A DNA stretch of 30,074 nt from NCBI GenBank assembly GCA_002321395.1, contig DCMK01000016.1, positions 17,987 through 48,060 of the forward strand, read 5' to 3'. Shown piece by piece: positions 1 through 7,043 of this stretch. Every line of letters begins with the position of its first letter. The first letter of the stretch is position 1. The DNA comes from Caryophanales bacterium UBA1624. Lineage in GTDB: Bacteria > Bacillota_I > Bacilli_A > RFN20 > CAG-826. Position numbers and translations under genes: made by a program. The notes below the pieces were generated by a model that was not told where the DNA came from, searched no databases, and was given only the letters and a program-made list of their open reading frames with translations.

Positions 1-665
1 TGAGGAAAGGGGATTCGCCCCTCTTTTTGGTCGAGGGCTTCCACCTCGTTGAGATGGCCTCTTCCTCCTCCTGCTTGCTGGAGGTCTATTCCCTCAAGCC
101 CTATTCGGGGGCGAAGAAGTGCACCCTCATCAGCCCGGAGGTCCTCCAGAAGCTCTGCCTCAGCAAAACCCCCGAGGGCATCGTGGGGGTCTGCAAAAAG
201 AAGCAGAGCAAGGAGCTTTCCTCCCCGCGCGTCTTGCTTTTGGACCGCGTCCAGGACCCTGGGAACGTAGGCACCCTCCTCCGCACCGCCTTGGCCTTCT
301 CCTTCAAAGACGTGATCTCCCTATCCGGGACCGCGAGCTTCTATTCCAGCAAAGTGGTCGCCTCCAGCCAAGGCGCCCTCTTCCGATTGAACCTCCAGGA
401 AGGGAAAGGGGAAGAAGAAGCGGTGGAAGAGCTCAAAAAGCAAGGCTATTTCCTGCTGGGCAGCGCTTTGGAGGACGCCACCGACTTCCACTCCCTCCCC
501 ATTCTCGGGGAGAAGGTTTGCCTGATCTTGGGCAACGAAGGCAGGGGGATGAGCCCCTATTTGCTTTCCCATTCCGACCGCAACGCCTACATCCCCATCC
601 AAGGCATCGACTCCTTGAACGTCGGCGTCGCCGGTGGGATCCTGATGGAGAAACTCCGCTCCTAG
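1..665 (+). CDS. TrmH/SpoU-family RNA 2'-O-methyltransferase, YsgA-like (5' end outside window)
   Basis: Probable SAM-dependent 2'-O-ribose methyltransferase of rRNA or tRNA. The frame is open from base 3 to the left edge and reads RKGDSPLFLVEGFHLVE, which matches the N-terminal substrate-binding segment of the family (FLVEG.HLVEEA). The gene therefore starts upstream, and the in-frame TTG at 27 is not the start. About 20-30 residues are missing by comparison with B. subtilis YsgA as I recall it. The three SpoU motifs are visible: LLLDRVQDPGNVGTLLRTA (motif 1), LILGNEGRGM (motif 2) and SLNVGVAGGILMEKL (motif 3), together forming the knotted SAM site. In Bacilli this gene sits just before pheS-pheT, as it does here, with one lipoprotein gene between. 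The RNA target cannot be read from the sequence. Confidence 0.9.
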   Translation, partial: RKGDSPLFLVEGFHLVEMASSSSCLLEVYSLKPYSGAKKCTLISPEVLQKLCLSKTPEGIVGVCKKKQSKELSSPRVLLLDRVQDPGNVGTLLRTALAFSFKDVISLSGTASFYSSKVVASSQGALFRLNLQEGKGEEEAVEELKKQGYFLLGSALEDATDFHSLPILGEKVCLILGNEGRGMSPYLLSHSDRNAYIPIQGIDSLNVGVAGGILMEKLRS

Positions 666-676
666 GAAGAAAAACT

Positions 677-706
677 TTGCCCACATTCTTTTCCTTGCGC
701 CATAAT
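677..706 (+). promoter_or_regulatory. Promoter of the lipoprotein gene, apparently leaderless
   Basis: TTGCCC at 677-682 and CATAAT at 701-706, 18 bases apart. The -10 box ends 6 bases before the ATG at 713, so transcription should start at the start codon itself. The only purine run, GGAG at 707-710, lies 2 bases from the ATG, too close for a ribosome site. Confidence 0.55.
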
Positions 707-712
707 GGAGCC

Positions 713-1909
713 ATGAAAAAGACCTCATTGTTTTTGCTTTCCGCCGCGCTTCTGGCTTCCTGCGGCTCCTCTTCCCCCGAAGAAGAGGACGGGAAGGCCT
801 ATATCGCCTCCTTGAAGGAAGCGGCCCAATCTTCCTTGCGTCAGGAAAGCTGTTACTTCAAATCCGCCGGCGTCGGCGGGAAGATCGCCTTCGGGGTCAA
901 AAACCAGAACGGCACCTATTATCATCTGACTGGGAGCTCCCTTTCCTTCGAAGCCGGGGCCAAAAACCTTAAATCAACCTCCGTCGATGAGCTCCAAGGA
1001 ATGGTTTTGCTCCAAGGCGGGGAAATGAGCTTGGACACCAACCAAAAAGACCTTTCCGAGATGAAGGGCTCCCTGAAGCTCTCCCCCTTGAAAGCCAAAG
1101 CCTACCTGAACCAGGGGGCGGTCTATTTCAACGCCTCGGGGGAGAAGAACGCCGACGGGGAAGTGGACACCAACGCGACCCTCGGACTATTGGTCCAGAC
1201 CCTCATCCGGAGCGTGGATTCGGACTACGTCCTCTACGGCGGGGGCAACCGGCTCGATAGCAAGAACAAATACAAAGGGAAATGGACTTTGGGCGAGGAG
1301 GAGAAAGAAAACCTCCAGAAGAACCTCCCTTTGGTCAAAGAAGACGCTGACCTCTCCTCACTTGATTTCCTCTCCTCTTTCTTGGAGGGGGCTTATCAAG
1401 ACGGAAGCGGCAAAACCGCGTTCAGCTTCCAAACCAAAGAGGACAAGAGCAAGAAGATCTCTTTCTCCAGCAAGGACAAAAACGTCCTTTCCTGCGCCTT
1501 CGCCTCGGCCATCAGCTCTTCGGATTATTCCTCCTTCACCAGCGAAACCTCCGCCCCCAGCTACCAGCAAGCCAAAGAAAAGGCCGACGAATTCTTCCTC
1601 TACGCTGAGCCCAAGGCCTTCACCGTGGAGGCCTATTTCTCGGATAAGAGCCTCCTTCAGGTCCGCGTCGACATCAACTTCGCCCTCGACGAAGCCAAAA
1701 TCGCGGAGCTTTACCCCAACGGGATGTTCGACTTTTCCTCGGAAGCGGGCGAAGGGAGCGATCCCAAGGAAACCCAATTCAGCCTCGATGGGACCTTGGC
1801 TATCTCCGGCAACGTCCTCTGCGACTTCACCGATCCGAACGCCTTCTCCCTGCCTGACCTTTCCTCGTACCTCGAATTCCCCGAAATCGTCGCGGACCAA
1901 GCCCAATGA
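713..1909 (+). CDS. Putative lipoprotein of unknown function
   Basis: 398 residues. The N-terminus MKKTSLFLLSAALLASC is a lipoprotein signal peptide: two lysines, a hydrophobic core and the lipobox LASC with Cys17 as the lipidation site, so the protein should be anchored outside the membrane after Lgt and LspA processing (lspA lies at 20994). The mature part is hydrophilic, rich in Ser, Lys, Asp and Glu, with alternating patterns that suggest beta strands. It resembles LolA/LppX-like or other lipid-binding lipoproteins only in a general way, and I do not recognise a family. The ATG at 713 is chosen because the signal peptide begins there; the open frame extends upstream to 119, but that part overlaps the methyltransferase gene in another frame. 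It has its own promoter. Confidence 0.85.
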   Translation: MKKTSLFLLSAALLASCGSSSPEEEDGKAYIASLKEAAQSSLRQESCYFKSAGVGGKIAFGVKNQNGTYYHLTGSSLSFEAGAKNLKSTSVDELQGMVLLQGGEMSLDTNQKDLSEMKGSLKLSPLKAKAYLNQGAVYFNASGEKNADGEVDTNATLGLLVQTLIRSVDSDYVLYGGGNRLDSKNKYKGKWTLGEEEKENLQKNLPLVKEDADLSSLDFLSSFLEGAYQDGSGKTAFSFQTKEDKSKKISFSSKDKNVLSCAFASAISSSDYSSFTSETSAPSYQQAKEKADEFFLYAEPKAFTVEAYFSDKSLLQVRVDINFALDEAKIAELYPNGMFDFSSEAGEGSDPKETQFSLDGTLAISGNVLCDFTDPNAFSLPDLSSYLEFPEIVADQAQ

Positions 1910-1910
1910 A

Positions 1911-1930
1911 GCTTTTCCTCAAGGAAAAGC
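1911..1930 (+). terminator. Hairpin after the lipoprotein gene, possible terminator
   Basis: A perfect 8-bp stem, GCTTTTCC and GGAAAAGC with loop TCAA, starting 1 base after the stop codon. It lacks a clear U-tract (CCGCTTTCC follows), so it may be an mRNA-stabilising hairpin rather than an efficient terminator. Confidence 0.45.
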
Positions 1931-2202
1931 CCGCTTTCCTTGGCCGTTATGACGTTTTCCGCGAAGATTCCCGCCTTTTGCATCAAGCATAGCGGGGATT
2001 CGCCTTTGGCCATTGCCGGAAGATCTTCGATCCAAAAGGGGAGAGAAGCCGCCTTTTGGAAGCAATACGCCTTTTCTTGGATGAAGCCCTTCTCCCTGGA
2101 CGCGAAGGAAGAAAAGGGGATCCTTCCCTGCCTTTTGCTCCTCCTTGCCCTCTGCGCGCGGAAAACCGAGCGCCGGGAAAGCCAAAAGAACGCCTCTTTC
2201 CC
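1931..2202 (+). other. Stretch without a recognised gene, upstream of the pheS leader
   Basis: About 270 bases between the lipoprotein hairpin and the pheS promoter. The plus strand is open from 1940 to 2206 (ATG at 1949), but the product has a Cys/Leu-rich patch and matches nothing I know, and no ribosome site precedes it. Minus-strand frames are also open, as is common in this G+C-rich DNA. It may be a decayed gene or spacer. Confidence 0.3.
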
Positions 2203-2230
2203 TTGAAAGGAAGGCGGCTAAGGATAGAAT
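2203..2230 (+). promoter_or_regulatory. Promoter of the pheS-pheT leader
   Basis: TTGAAA at 2203-2208 and TAGAAT at 2225-2230, spaced 16 bases. Predicted transcript start near 2238, which gives a leader of about 230 bases, the size expected for a T-box. Confidence 0.5.
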
Positions 2231-2237
2231 GGTATCG

Positions 2238-2457
2238 TCCAGCGAAGCGGAGCAGTAGCGGGGCACTTCCGGGAACAGGGAGAGATGAGCAGTGGAACCA
2301 TCTCCGAAGGAAGCCGCGAATTCGCCGCCGAGGACGGGAGGGTGACCTCCCCGGCCCCGCCGTTATCGGGAAAGCAAGAGCGGCCCAAGAAGCGTCGGGC
2401 CGAAGGGGGATGGCACCGCGGAGAAATCCGTTCCCGCCGGGCCGCCTTTTATTTTTT
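2238..2457 (+). promoter_or_regulatory. Probable T-box leader for pheS-pheT (Phe-tRNA sensor)
   Basis: The conserved T-box bulge core TGGCACCGCGG is at 2411-2421, preceded by a G-run. A candidate Phe specifier TTC lies at 2321-2323 within GCGAATTCGCC, after a GGGAGAGATGAG segment that resembles the base of stem I. The T-run TTTTATTTTTT at 2447-2457 sits just before the ribosome site AAGGAG (2458-2463), as in attenuators. GGGCCGC (2439-2445) could pair with GCGGCCC (2380-2386), and CGGCCC (2381-2386) can also pair with the nearer GGGCCG. A compact terminator hairpin is less obvious than in the ileS leader. Uncharged tRNA-Phe would be expected to promote readthrough. The downstream gene supports the amino-acid assignment. 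Confidence 0.7.
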
Positions 2458-2469
2458 AAGGAGACAACT

Positions 2470-3510
2470 ATGGATCCCATCCAAACCGCCGAAAGCGTAT
2501 TGCTCGAAGCCAAAGACGCCGAGAAGGGCGTCAAAGACCAAAACAGTTTGGCCGAATTCTTCAACCGCTTCCTCTCCAAGAAAGGGAAAGCCAGCGGATT
2601 GATGGCCTTGATGAGGGAAGTCAAAGCCGAGAACAAAGCTTCCTTCGGAAAGAGGGTCAACGAGGTCAAATCCTCGATCGCCTCGTTCTATGAGCAGAAG
2701 AAGCAGGAGCTCGAGCAGAAAGAGCTCGAGGAGAAGCTGAAGAAGGAAAGGATCGACATCACCCTCCCCGGCAGGGAGGAGATCCAAGGAAGGAAGAACC
2801 CCTTCTATCAGATCATCGACGAGGTCGAGGACATTTTCCTTTCCATGGGCTACCAAGTCGTCTCAGGCAGGGACGTGGAGACCGACCATTACAACTTCGA
2901 GCTCCTCAACGTCCCCAAAGACCACCCCAGCCGCGACATGCAGGATACTTTCTACTTCGACGCGGAGAAGCTCCTCCGCACCCAGACCAGCGCCGCCCAG
3001 GCCCACGCGATGGTCGACAACATCGATAAGACGCCCATCAAGATGATCTGCCCCGGAAAAGCCTACCGCCGGGACGACGACGACATGACCCATTCCCACC
3101 AATTCGCCCAGATCGAGGGCTTGGTGGTCGACAAAGGGATTTCCCTAGCCAACCTAAAGGCCACCTTGGAGCTCTTCGTCAAGAAAATGTTCGGCGAGAA
3201 GCGGGAAATCCGCCTCCGCTCCTCCTATTTCCCCTTCACGGAGCCCAGCGTTGAAGTCGACGTCTCCTGCTTCGCTTGCCAGGGGAAGGGCTGCCCGATG
3301 TGCAAAGGCACGGGCTGGATCGAGATCCTCGGGGCCGGCATGGTCAACCCCAAAGTCCTCTCCATGTGCGGGTACGACCCGGAAGCCTACTCCGGCTTCG
3401 CCTTCGGCGTGGGGGTGGAGAGGGTCGCCATGCTCCGGTATGGGGTCGATGACATCCGCCGCTTCTACCAAAACGACGAGCGTTTCCTGAAGGCGTTCCC
3501 CGGAAAGTGA
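2470..3510 (+). CDS. pheS: Phenylalanine--tRNA ligase alpha subunit
   Basis: 346 residues, normal for bacterial PheS. The catalytic subunit of the (alpha-beta)2 class II synthetase, it activates Phe and charges tRNA-Phe in the cytoplasm. The N-terminal 90 residues form the Lys/Glu-rich coiled-coil tRNA-binding arm. Class II motif 2 is seen in the segment around YRRDDDDMTHSHQFAQIEG, and motif 3 in GFAFGVGVERVAMLRYG. The Firmicutes-type CFACQGKGCPMCKGTGWIEI insertion with its four Cys is intact. The ATG at 2470 has AAGGAG six bases upstream. The frame stays open far upstream (to 2056), but that part is the T-box leader. It forms an operon with pheT, whose ATG lies 10 bases after the stop. Confidence 0.97.
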   Translation: MDPIQTAESVLLEAKDAEKGVKDQNSLAEFFNRFLSKKGKASGLMALMREVKAENKASFGKRVNEVKSSIASFYEQKKQELEQKELEEKLKKERIDITLPGREEIQGRKNPFYQIIDEVEDIFLSMGYQVVSGRDVETDHYNFELLNVPKDHPSRDMQDTFYFDAEKLLRTQTSAAQAHAMVDNIDKTPIKMICPGKAYRRDDDDMTHSHQFAQIEGLVVDKGISLANLKATLELFVKKMFGEKREIRLRSSYFPFTEPSVEVDVSCFACQGKGCPMCKGTGWIEILGAGMVNPKVLSMCGYDPEAYSGFAFGVGVERVAMLRYGVDDIRRFYQNDERFLKAFPGK

Positions 3511-3520
3511 GGAAATTAAG

Positions 3521-5911
3521 ATGAAGATCAGCTGGAATTACCTGAAAAGCGTCCTTCCTTTGGAGGGCCATACCCCCGAGGAAGTCGCCGAGAAACTGAC
3601 TTTCGCCGGAGCGGAAGTGGAGGGGATCTCCCGATGCGCCAGCGGCGACCACTTGGTCATTGGGAAGATCCTTTCCTGCCTCCCCCATCCCGATTCGGAC
3701 CACCTTCACGTCCTTCAAGTCGACGAAGGACCCGTTTTCGGCGTCCATCAGATCGTCTGCGGGGCGCCCAACGCCAGGGAAGGGCTGAAGGCGATTATCG
3801 CCCGCGAAGGGGCCAACCTCCCCGGAGGCAAAATCCTGAAGAGCACGATCCGCGGCGTCGATAGCGACGGCATGTGCTGCTCCTTGCTTGAGCTCGGCGT
3901 GGATCCGAAGTTCCTCTCCGAAGCTCAGACCAAAGGGATCGAAGAGCTGCCGGAAGGCGCCCCGGTGGGGGAGGAGAACGTGCTTTCCTATCTCGGCTTG
4001 GACGACGTCGTCATCGAATTCGACGTCCTCCCCAACCGCCCCGACCTCTACGCGCTTTCCAATATCGCCCAAGAAGTCGCCTGCTTGCTGGACCTTCCCT
4101 ACCGAAAGCGCGCCTACCCGGCCCTGAACGGCGAAGGGAATGTTTTGGAAGTGGGAAGCAAAACGGACAAATGCCCTCAGTTCGATGCCGTTTACGTCGG
4201 CGCCCTTCGCACCGCCCCCTCGCCCAAAGAAGTCGCTTCCCTCCTTGAAAGCGAGGGCATCCGCAGCATCGATTCGACCGTCGACGTGGGCAATTTGGCG
4301 ATGCTGCTTTCCGGGCAGCCCCTCAACCTCTACGACGCGGACAAGCTCCCGAGCAAGCAGCTCATCGCCGTCGACGACTACGAAGGCGATTTCCTGGCGA
4401 TGGATGGGAAAACCTACCATCTGCAGAAAGGGGACATCGTCATCGTCAGCGGCGGCGTGCCCGTGTGCTTGGCCGGCATTATGACCGCCGAATGCGCCAA
4501 AGTGGATTCCTCCACCAAAAACGTATACGTGGAAGCCGCCAACTTCTCCTATTCCTCCATCCGCAGGACCAGCAACCGCATCGGATTATCCTCGGACTCC
4601 TCCCTCCGCTTCTGCAAAGGCATCAACCCCGACCAAGCCAAGGAAGTCCTGTCCATGGCCGCCTATTATCTGAAGGAATATTGCTCCGCCTCCGAGTTCG
4701 GGGAGATCTGCTCCTTCGATACCCTCTCCCACTCCAAAAAGCGGGTGAAGGTGAGCCTAAGCTACATCAACGGGAGGCTTGGGACCTCCTTCTCCTTGGC
4801 CGAAGTCAAAAGCGTTTTGCTCCGCGATGGCATCGATGTGGAGGAAGAAAGCGGGGAGGACCTCGTTTTGGGTATCCCCTCTTCCCGCATCGACATCGAG
4901 GGCAAAGCCGACATCTCCGAGGAAGTGATCCGCATCCTAGGCTATTCTTACGTCCCCTCGACCCTGCCAGAGACCGCGCTTTCCTGCCAAGGGCTCACCC
5001 CGGCCCAGAAGAAGGAAAGGGAAATCCGCTCCTTCCTCTACGGGCAGGGGCTCTCCGAGGCTTTGACCTACACCCTGGTCAGCAAGCAGAACGCCTCGCG
5101 CTTCCTTTACTTGGCCCATGGGGACCCCTTGGTGCTATCCAACCCGATGACCGATGAGCGGGAAGTGGTGAGGAGGACCTTGATCCCGAGCTTGCTGGAA
5201 GCCGCCGAATACAACTTCGCCCGCCAAAACAAAGACGGCGCCTTCTTCGAAATCAGCGACGTCGATGGGGTGAGCTTGTCCTCCCGGCGCCTCAGCTTCG
5301 TCTATTTCGGCAAGAAAAAGGAACGGGGGTCTTTGCTGGAGAGGGAATACGACTTCTACGACGCCAAAGGCCTCTTCGAAGGCATCTTGGATCTGCTTTC
5401 CCTCCAGGCCAACCGTCTGCAGCTGAAAAAATGGTCCTTCTCGGGCAATGAGCTCCATCCGGGCAAATCCGCGGAAATCCGCATGGGCAAGACCCTCATC
5501 GGCTATTTCGGCGAGCTCCATCCCTCCCTGCTGAAGTCCATGGGGCTGAAGAACGCGGTGGTCGGAGAGATCGATTTGGAAGCCCTCTTGGGCATGAAGA
5601 CCTCGCCCGTCAAGGCCCCGATCCCCTCCAAATTCCCCTCCGTCAGCCGCGATTTGGCCTTCCTGATCGACGAAGACGTTCCCTTCCTCGACGTGGAAAG
5701 GGAGCTCAAGAAGGGCGATAAGCTCATCTCCTCCGTTGAGGTCTTCGACCTTTACCAAGGGGCGAACATCCTCTTTGGGAAGAAGTCGATGGCCATCACG
5801 ATCACCTTCCTCGACCCGGAGAAGACCCTCAAGGACGAGGAAATCAAGCTCTCCATGTCCAAGGCCATCTCCCTGCTCAAACAGAAGTTCGGCGCGGAGG
5901 TCCGCCAATGA
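3521..5911 (+). CDS. pheT: Phenylalanine--tRNA ligase beta subunit
   Basis: 796 residues, full length. Partner of PheS, providing tRNA binding and editing of mischarged Tyr-tRNA-Phe. Domains in order: N-terminal region with the EMAP/OB tRNA-binding domain (residues about 40-150, with HPDSDHLHVLQVDEG), the B3/B4 editing domain (about 210-370), the B5 domain (about 400-480), the inactive class II-like core (about 490-680, with MTDEREVVRRTLIPSLL), and the C-terminal ferredoxin-fold anticodon-binding domain (last 90 residues, starting PSKFPSVSRDLAFLID). Its ribosome site GAGG overlaps the pheS stop. Its TGA stop overlaps the next ATG, so the following small gene is likely co-translated. Confidence 0.97.
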   Translation: MKISWNYLKSVLPLEGHTPEEVAEKLTFAGAEVEGISRCASGDHLVIGKILSCLPHPDSDHLHVLQVDEGPVFGVHQIVCGAPNAREGLKAIIAREGANLPGGKILKSTIRGVDSDGMCCSLLELGVDPKFLSEAQTKGIEELPEGAPVGEENVLSYLGLDDVVIEFDVLPNRPDLYALSNIAQEVACLLDLPYRKRAYPALNGEGNVLEVGSKTDKCPQFDAVYVGALRTAPSPKEVASLLESEGIRSIDSTVDVGNLAMLLSGQPLNLYDADKLPSKQLIAVDDYEGDFLAMDGKTYHLQKGDIVIVSGGVPVCLAGIMTAECAKVDSSTKNVYVEAANFSYSSIRRTSNRIGLSSDSSLRFCKGINPDQAKEVLSMAAYYLKEYCSASEFGEICSFDTLSHSKKRVKVSLSYINGRLGTSFSLAEVKSVLLRDGIDVEEESGEDLVLGIPSSRIDIEGKADISEEVIRILGYSYVPSTLPETALSCQGLTPAQKKEREIRSFLYGQGLSEALTYTLVSKQNASRFLYLAHGDPLVLSNPMTDEREVVRRTLIPSLLEAAEYNFARQNKDGAFFEISDVDGVSLSSRRLSFVYFGKKKERGSLLEREYDFYDAKGLFEGILDLLSLQANRLQLKKWSFSGNELHPGKSAEIRMGKTLIGYFGELHPSLLKSMGLKNAVVGEIDLEALLGMKTSPVKAPIPSKFPSVSRDLAFLIDEDVPFLDVERELKKGDKLISSVEVFDLYQGANILFGKKSMAITITFLDPEKTLKDEEIKLSMSKAISLLKQKFGAEVRQ

Positions 5912-6342
5912 GGATCCACCGGAATCTCGTCAAAGAAGGCAAACCCCTTTGTTGGGAAGAAGAGCTGGCCTTTTCAAAGGAAGACTGTGCCCAAGATTAT
6001 CCGCTGCTATCCGTCCCGAAGTGCCGTTTTCGCTGTAAAGTCGAGAACGAAGGCGGCTATTTGACCGCCGACTACTCGATCTGCGGGGAAATGGAGCTCG
6101 CCGACTCGCGGAACGCCTCCCCCTTCTTGGAGGGGTTCTCCGATTCGGCCTGCATCGACCTGCTGGAATCCGAGGAGGAGGATGGGGAGGGCTACATCTT
6201 CCCCGGCACCCACTTCGAAAGCCGCGATTTGGCCCACAAAATCATCCATAGCCTCATCCCCATATCCCCCCACAAGGAAGGATCCTCCCTGCCGGAAGGA
6301 GGGGAAGGGTATTCCTTCCGGAAGGAAGGGGACGAGCGCTAA
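5908..6342 (+). CDS. Possible YceD/DUF177-family protein
   Basis: 144 residues, with ATG overlapping the pheT stop (ATGA) and GGAGG seven bases upstream, so it is translated with pheST. No signal peptide or membrane segment. The layout resembles DUF177/YceD (23S rRNA accumulation) proteins: an N-terminal part, a central strand-rich segment where the family has its Cys-containing motif (here YLTADYSICGEMELADS), an acidic stretch, then a helix-plus-proline segment (SRDLAHKIIHSLIPISPHKEG) like the family's DL..L..E.LLL.LP..P. The usual Cys pairs are mostly missing and rpmF, which normally follows, is absent: a terminator comes next. The assignment rests on pattern memory only, and a lineage-specific unknown protein is a real alternative. 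Confidence 0.5.
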   Translation: MRIHRNLVKEGKPLCWEEELAFSKEDCAQDYPLLSVPKCRFRCKVENEGGYLTADYSICGEMELADSRNASPFLEGFSDSACIDLLESEEEDGEGYIFPGTHFESRDLAHKIIHSLIPISPHKEGSSLPEGGEGYSFRKEGDER

Positions 6343-6351
6343 AGAAAGAAT

Positions 6352-6378
6352 CCGCCTCGGAAAGGGCGGTTTTCTTTT
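6352..6378 (+). terminator. Rho-independent terminator of the pheS-pheT operon
   Basis: Stem CCGCC (6352-6356) and GGCGG (6365-6369), followed by TTTTCTTTT (6370-6378). The A-rich AAAGAAAG just upstream can extend the stem against the T-tract. Confidence 0.8.
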
Positions 6379-6433
6379 GCGAAAAATCAACATAAAGAAA
6401 TAAGCTAACGGAACATAAAAAAACTAGGAGTTT

Positions 6434-6502
6434 ATGAAAGGAATCCCTTTTGGATTGGAAATTGCTTTTTTCCGTTCCTGTGAGGGTTTCTCATCGGCAT
6501 AA
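6434..6502 (+). CDS. Possible 22-residue small ORF upstream of mraZ
   Basis: ATG at 6434 is preceded by AGGAG at 6426-6430, three bases away, and the frame runs 22 codons (MKGIPFGLEIAFFRSCEGFS, then SA) to TAA. It lies in the A+T-rich gap between the pheT-operon terminator and the mraZ promoter. It could be a leader peptide or small protein, but length and lack of comparison make it weak. Confidence 0.25.
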   Translation: MKGIPFGLEIAFFRSCEGFSSA

Positions 6503-6544
6503 TCCTTAAATCCCCCGTTGGATCCAAACCTTTCCAAACCCGTT

Positions 6545-6558
6545 TTTTCTTAAGAAAA
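6545..6558. repeat. 14-base perfect palindrome upstream of the mraZ promoter
   Basis: TTTTCTTAAGAAAA is fully self-complementary and ends 2 bases before the putative -35 box at 6561. The position suits an operator or upstream activator site. Part of it may simply be A/T-rich promoter-upstream sequence. Confidence 0.4.
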
Positions 6559-6560
6559 GA

Positions 6561-6589
6561 TTGTCAATAAACCTTCGACGTGGTAATGT
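6561..6589 (+). promoter_or_regulatory. Promoter of the mraZ-rsmH operon
   Basis: TTGTCA at 6561-6566 and TAATGT at 6584-6589 with a 17-base spacer, and TGG directly before the -10 box (extended -10 type). The -10 region overlaps the first of the TGG repeats proposed as the MraZ operator. Confidence 0.5.
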
Positions 6590-6617
6590 GTGGTTCGTCG
6601 AGGTGGTAAAAAGTGGG
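6580..6617 (+). promoter_or_regulatory. Probable MraZ operator: four GTGG repeats in two 10-base-spaced pairs
   Basis: GTGG occurs at 6580, 6590, 6603 and 6613. Within each pair the spacing is 10 bases: TGGTA-N5-TGGTT, then TGGTA-N5-TGGGA. MraZ proteins are known to bind short direct repeats spaced one helical turn apart at their own promoter (TGGGN-N5 in E. coli, AAAGTG-type in Mycoplasma). The first pair overlaps the -10 box, the third repeat supplies the AGGTGG ribosome site, and the fourth contains the GTG start of mraZ, so binding could block both transcription and start-site use. Confidence 0.65.
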
Positions 6618-7041
6618 AAACATATTCTTCGGAACCTATTCGCGCAACCTCGACCCAAAGGGCAGGCTTTTGCTCCCAAGGGAGCTTGGCATCGCCCCCG
6701 GGGAGACCCTCTACGTGATGAAGGGGTTCGAAGGGTGCTTGAGCATCTATCAGGAAGAAGCCTTCCAGGAGATGATCAAAAAGCTTTCCTCCCTCTCTTA
6801 CGCGGATCCCTCTTCGCGGGCCTACGTCCGTTTGGCCAGCGCCTCCATCTGCAAGCTCAGCTTGGACAAGGTGGGTAGGGTGCTGCTCGGCAAGGACATG
6901 CTCTACGACTATTCGATCGGGAAAGAAGTCACCCTCATCGGCGTCCTCGACCATTTGGAATTGTGGGACGCGACGAGCTACGCGAAGTATTTGATCGCCA
7001 ACGCCTCAAGCTATGAGACCTTGGCCGGAAGGAGCCATTAG
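6613..7041 (+). CDS. mraZ: Transcriptional regulator MraZ
   Basis: 142 residues, the usual size. DNA-binding AbrB-like (SpoVT/MraZ) protein that autoregulates the division cluster. It has the expected tandem repeat: the first copy has LDPKGRLLLP near residues 13-22, the second has LDKVGRVLL near residues 84-92, where the DxxGR signatures sit. It starts with GTG at 6613 because the family N-terminus (MGNIFFGTYSRNLDPKGR) begins there, with AGGTGG seven bases before. It is the first gene of mraZ-rsmH-small membrane protein, with its probable operator overlapping its own start. Confidence 0.95.
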   Translation: MGNIFFGTYSRNLDPKGRLLLPRELGIAPGETLYVMKGFEGCLSIYQEEAFQEMIKKLSSLSYADPSSRAYVRLASASICKLSLDKVGRVLLGKDMLYDYSIGKEVTLIGVLDHLELWDATSYAKYLIANASSYETLAGRSH

Positions 7042-7043
7042 GA

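Noticed and set aside
27..665. TTG at 27 as the start of the methyltransferase
   Set aside because: The frame is open to the left edge and the upstream codons encode the family's N-terminal motif, so the gene is cut by the window.
119..712. In-frame upstream extension of the lipoprotein ORF
   Set aside because: It overlaps the methyltransferase in another frame, has Arg/Pro-rich shadow composition, and the lipoprotein signal peptide begins at 713.
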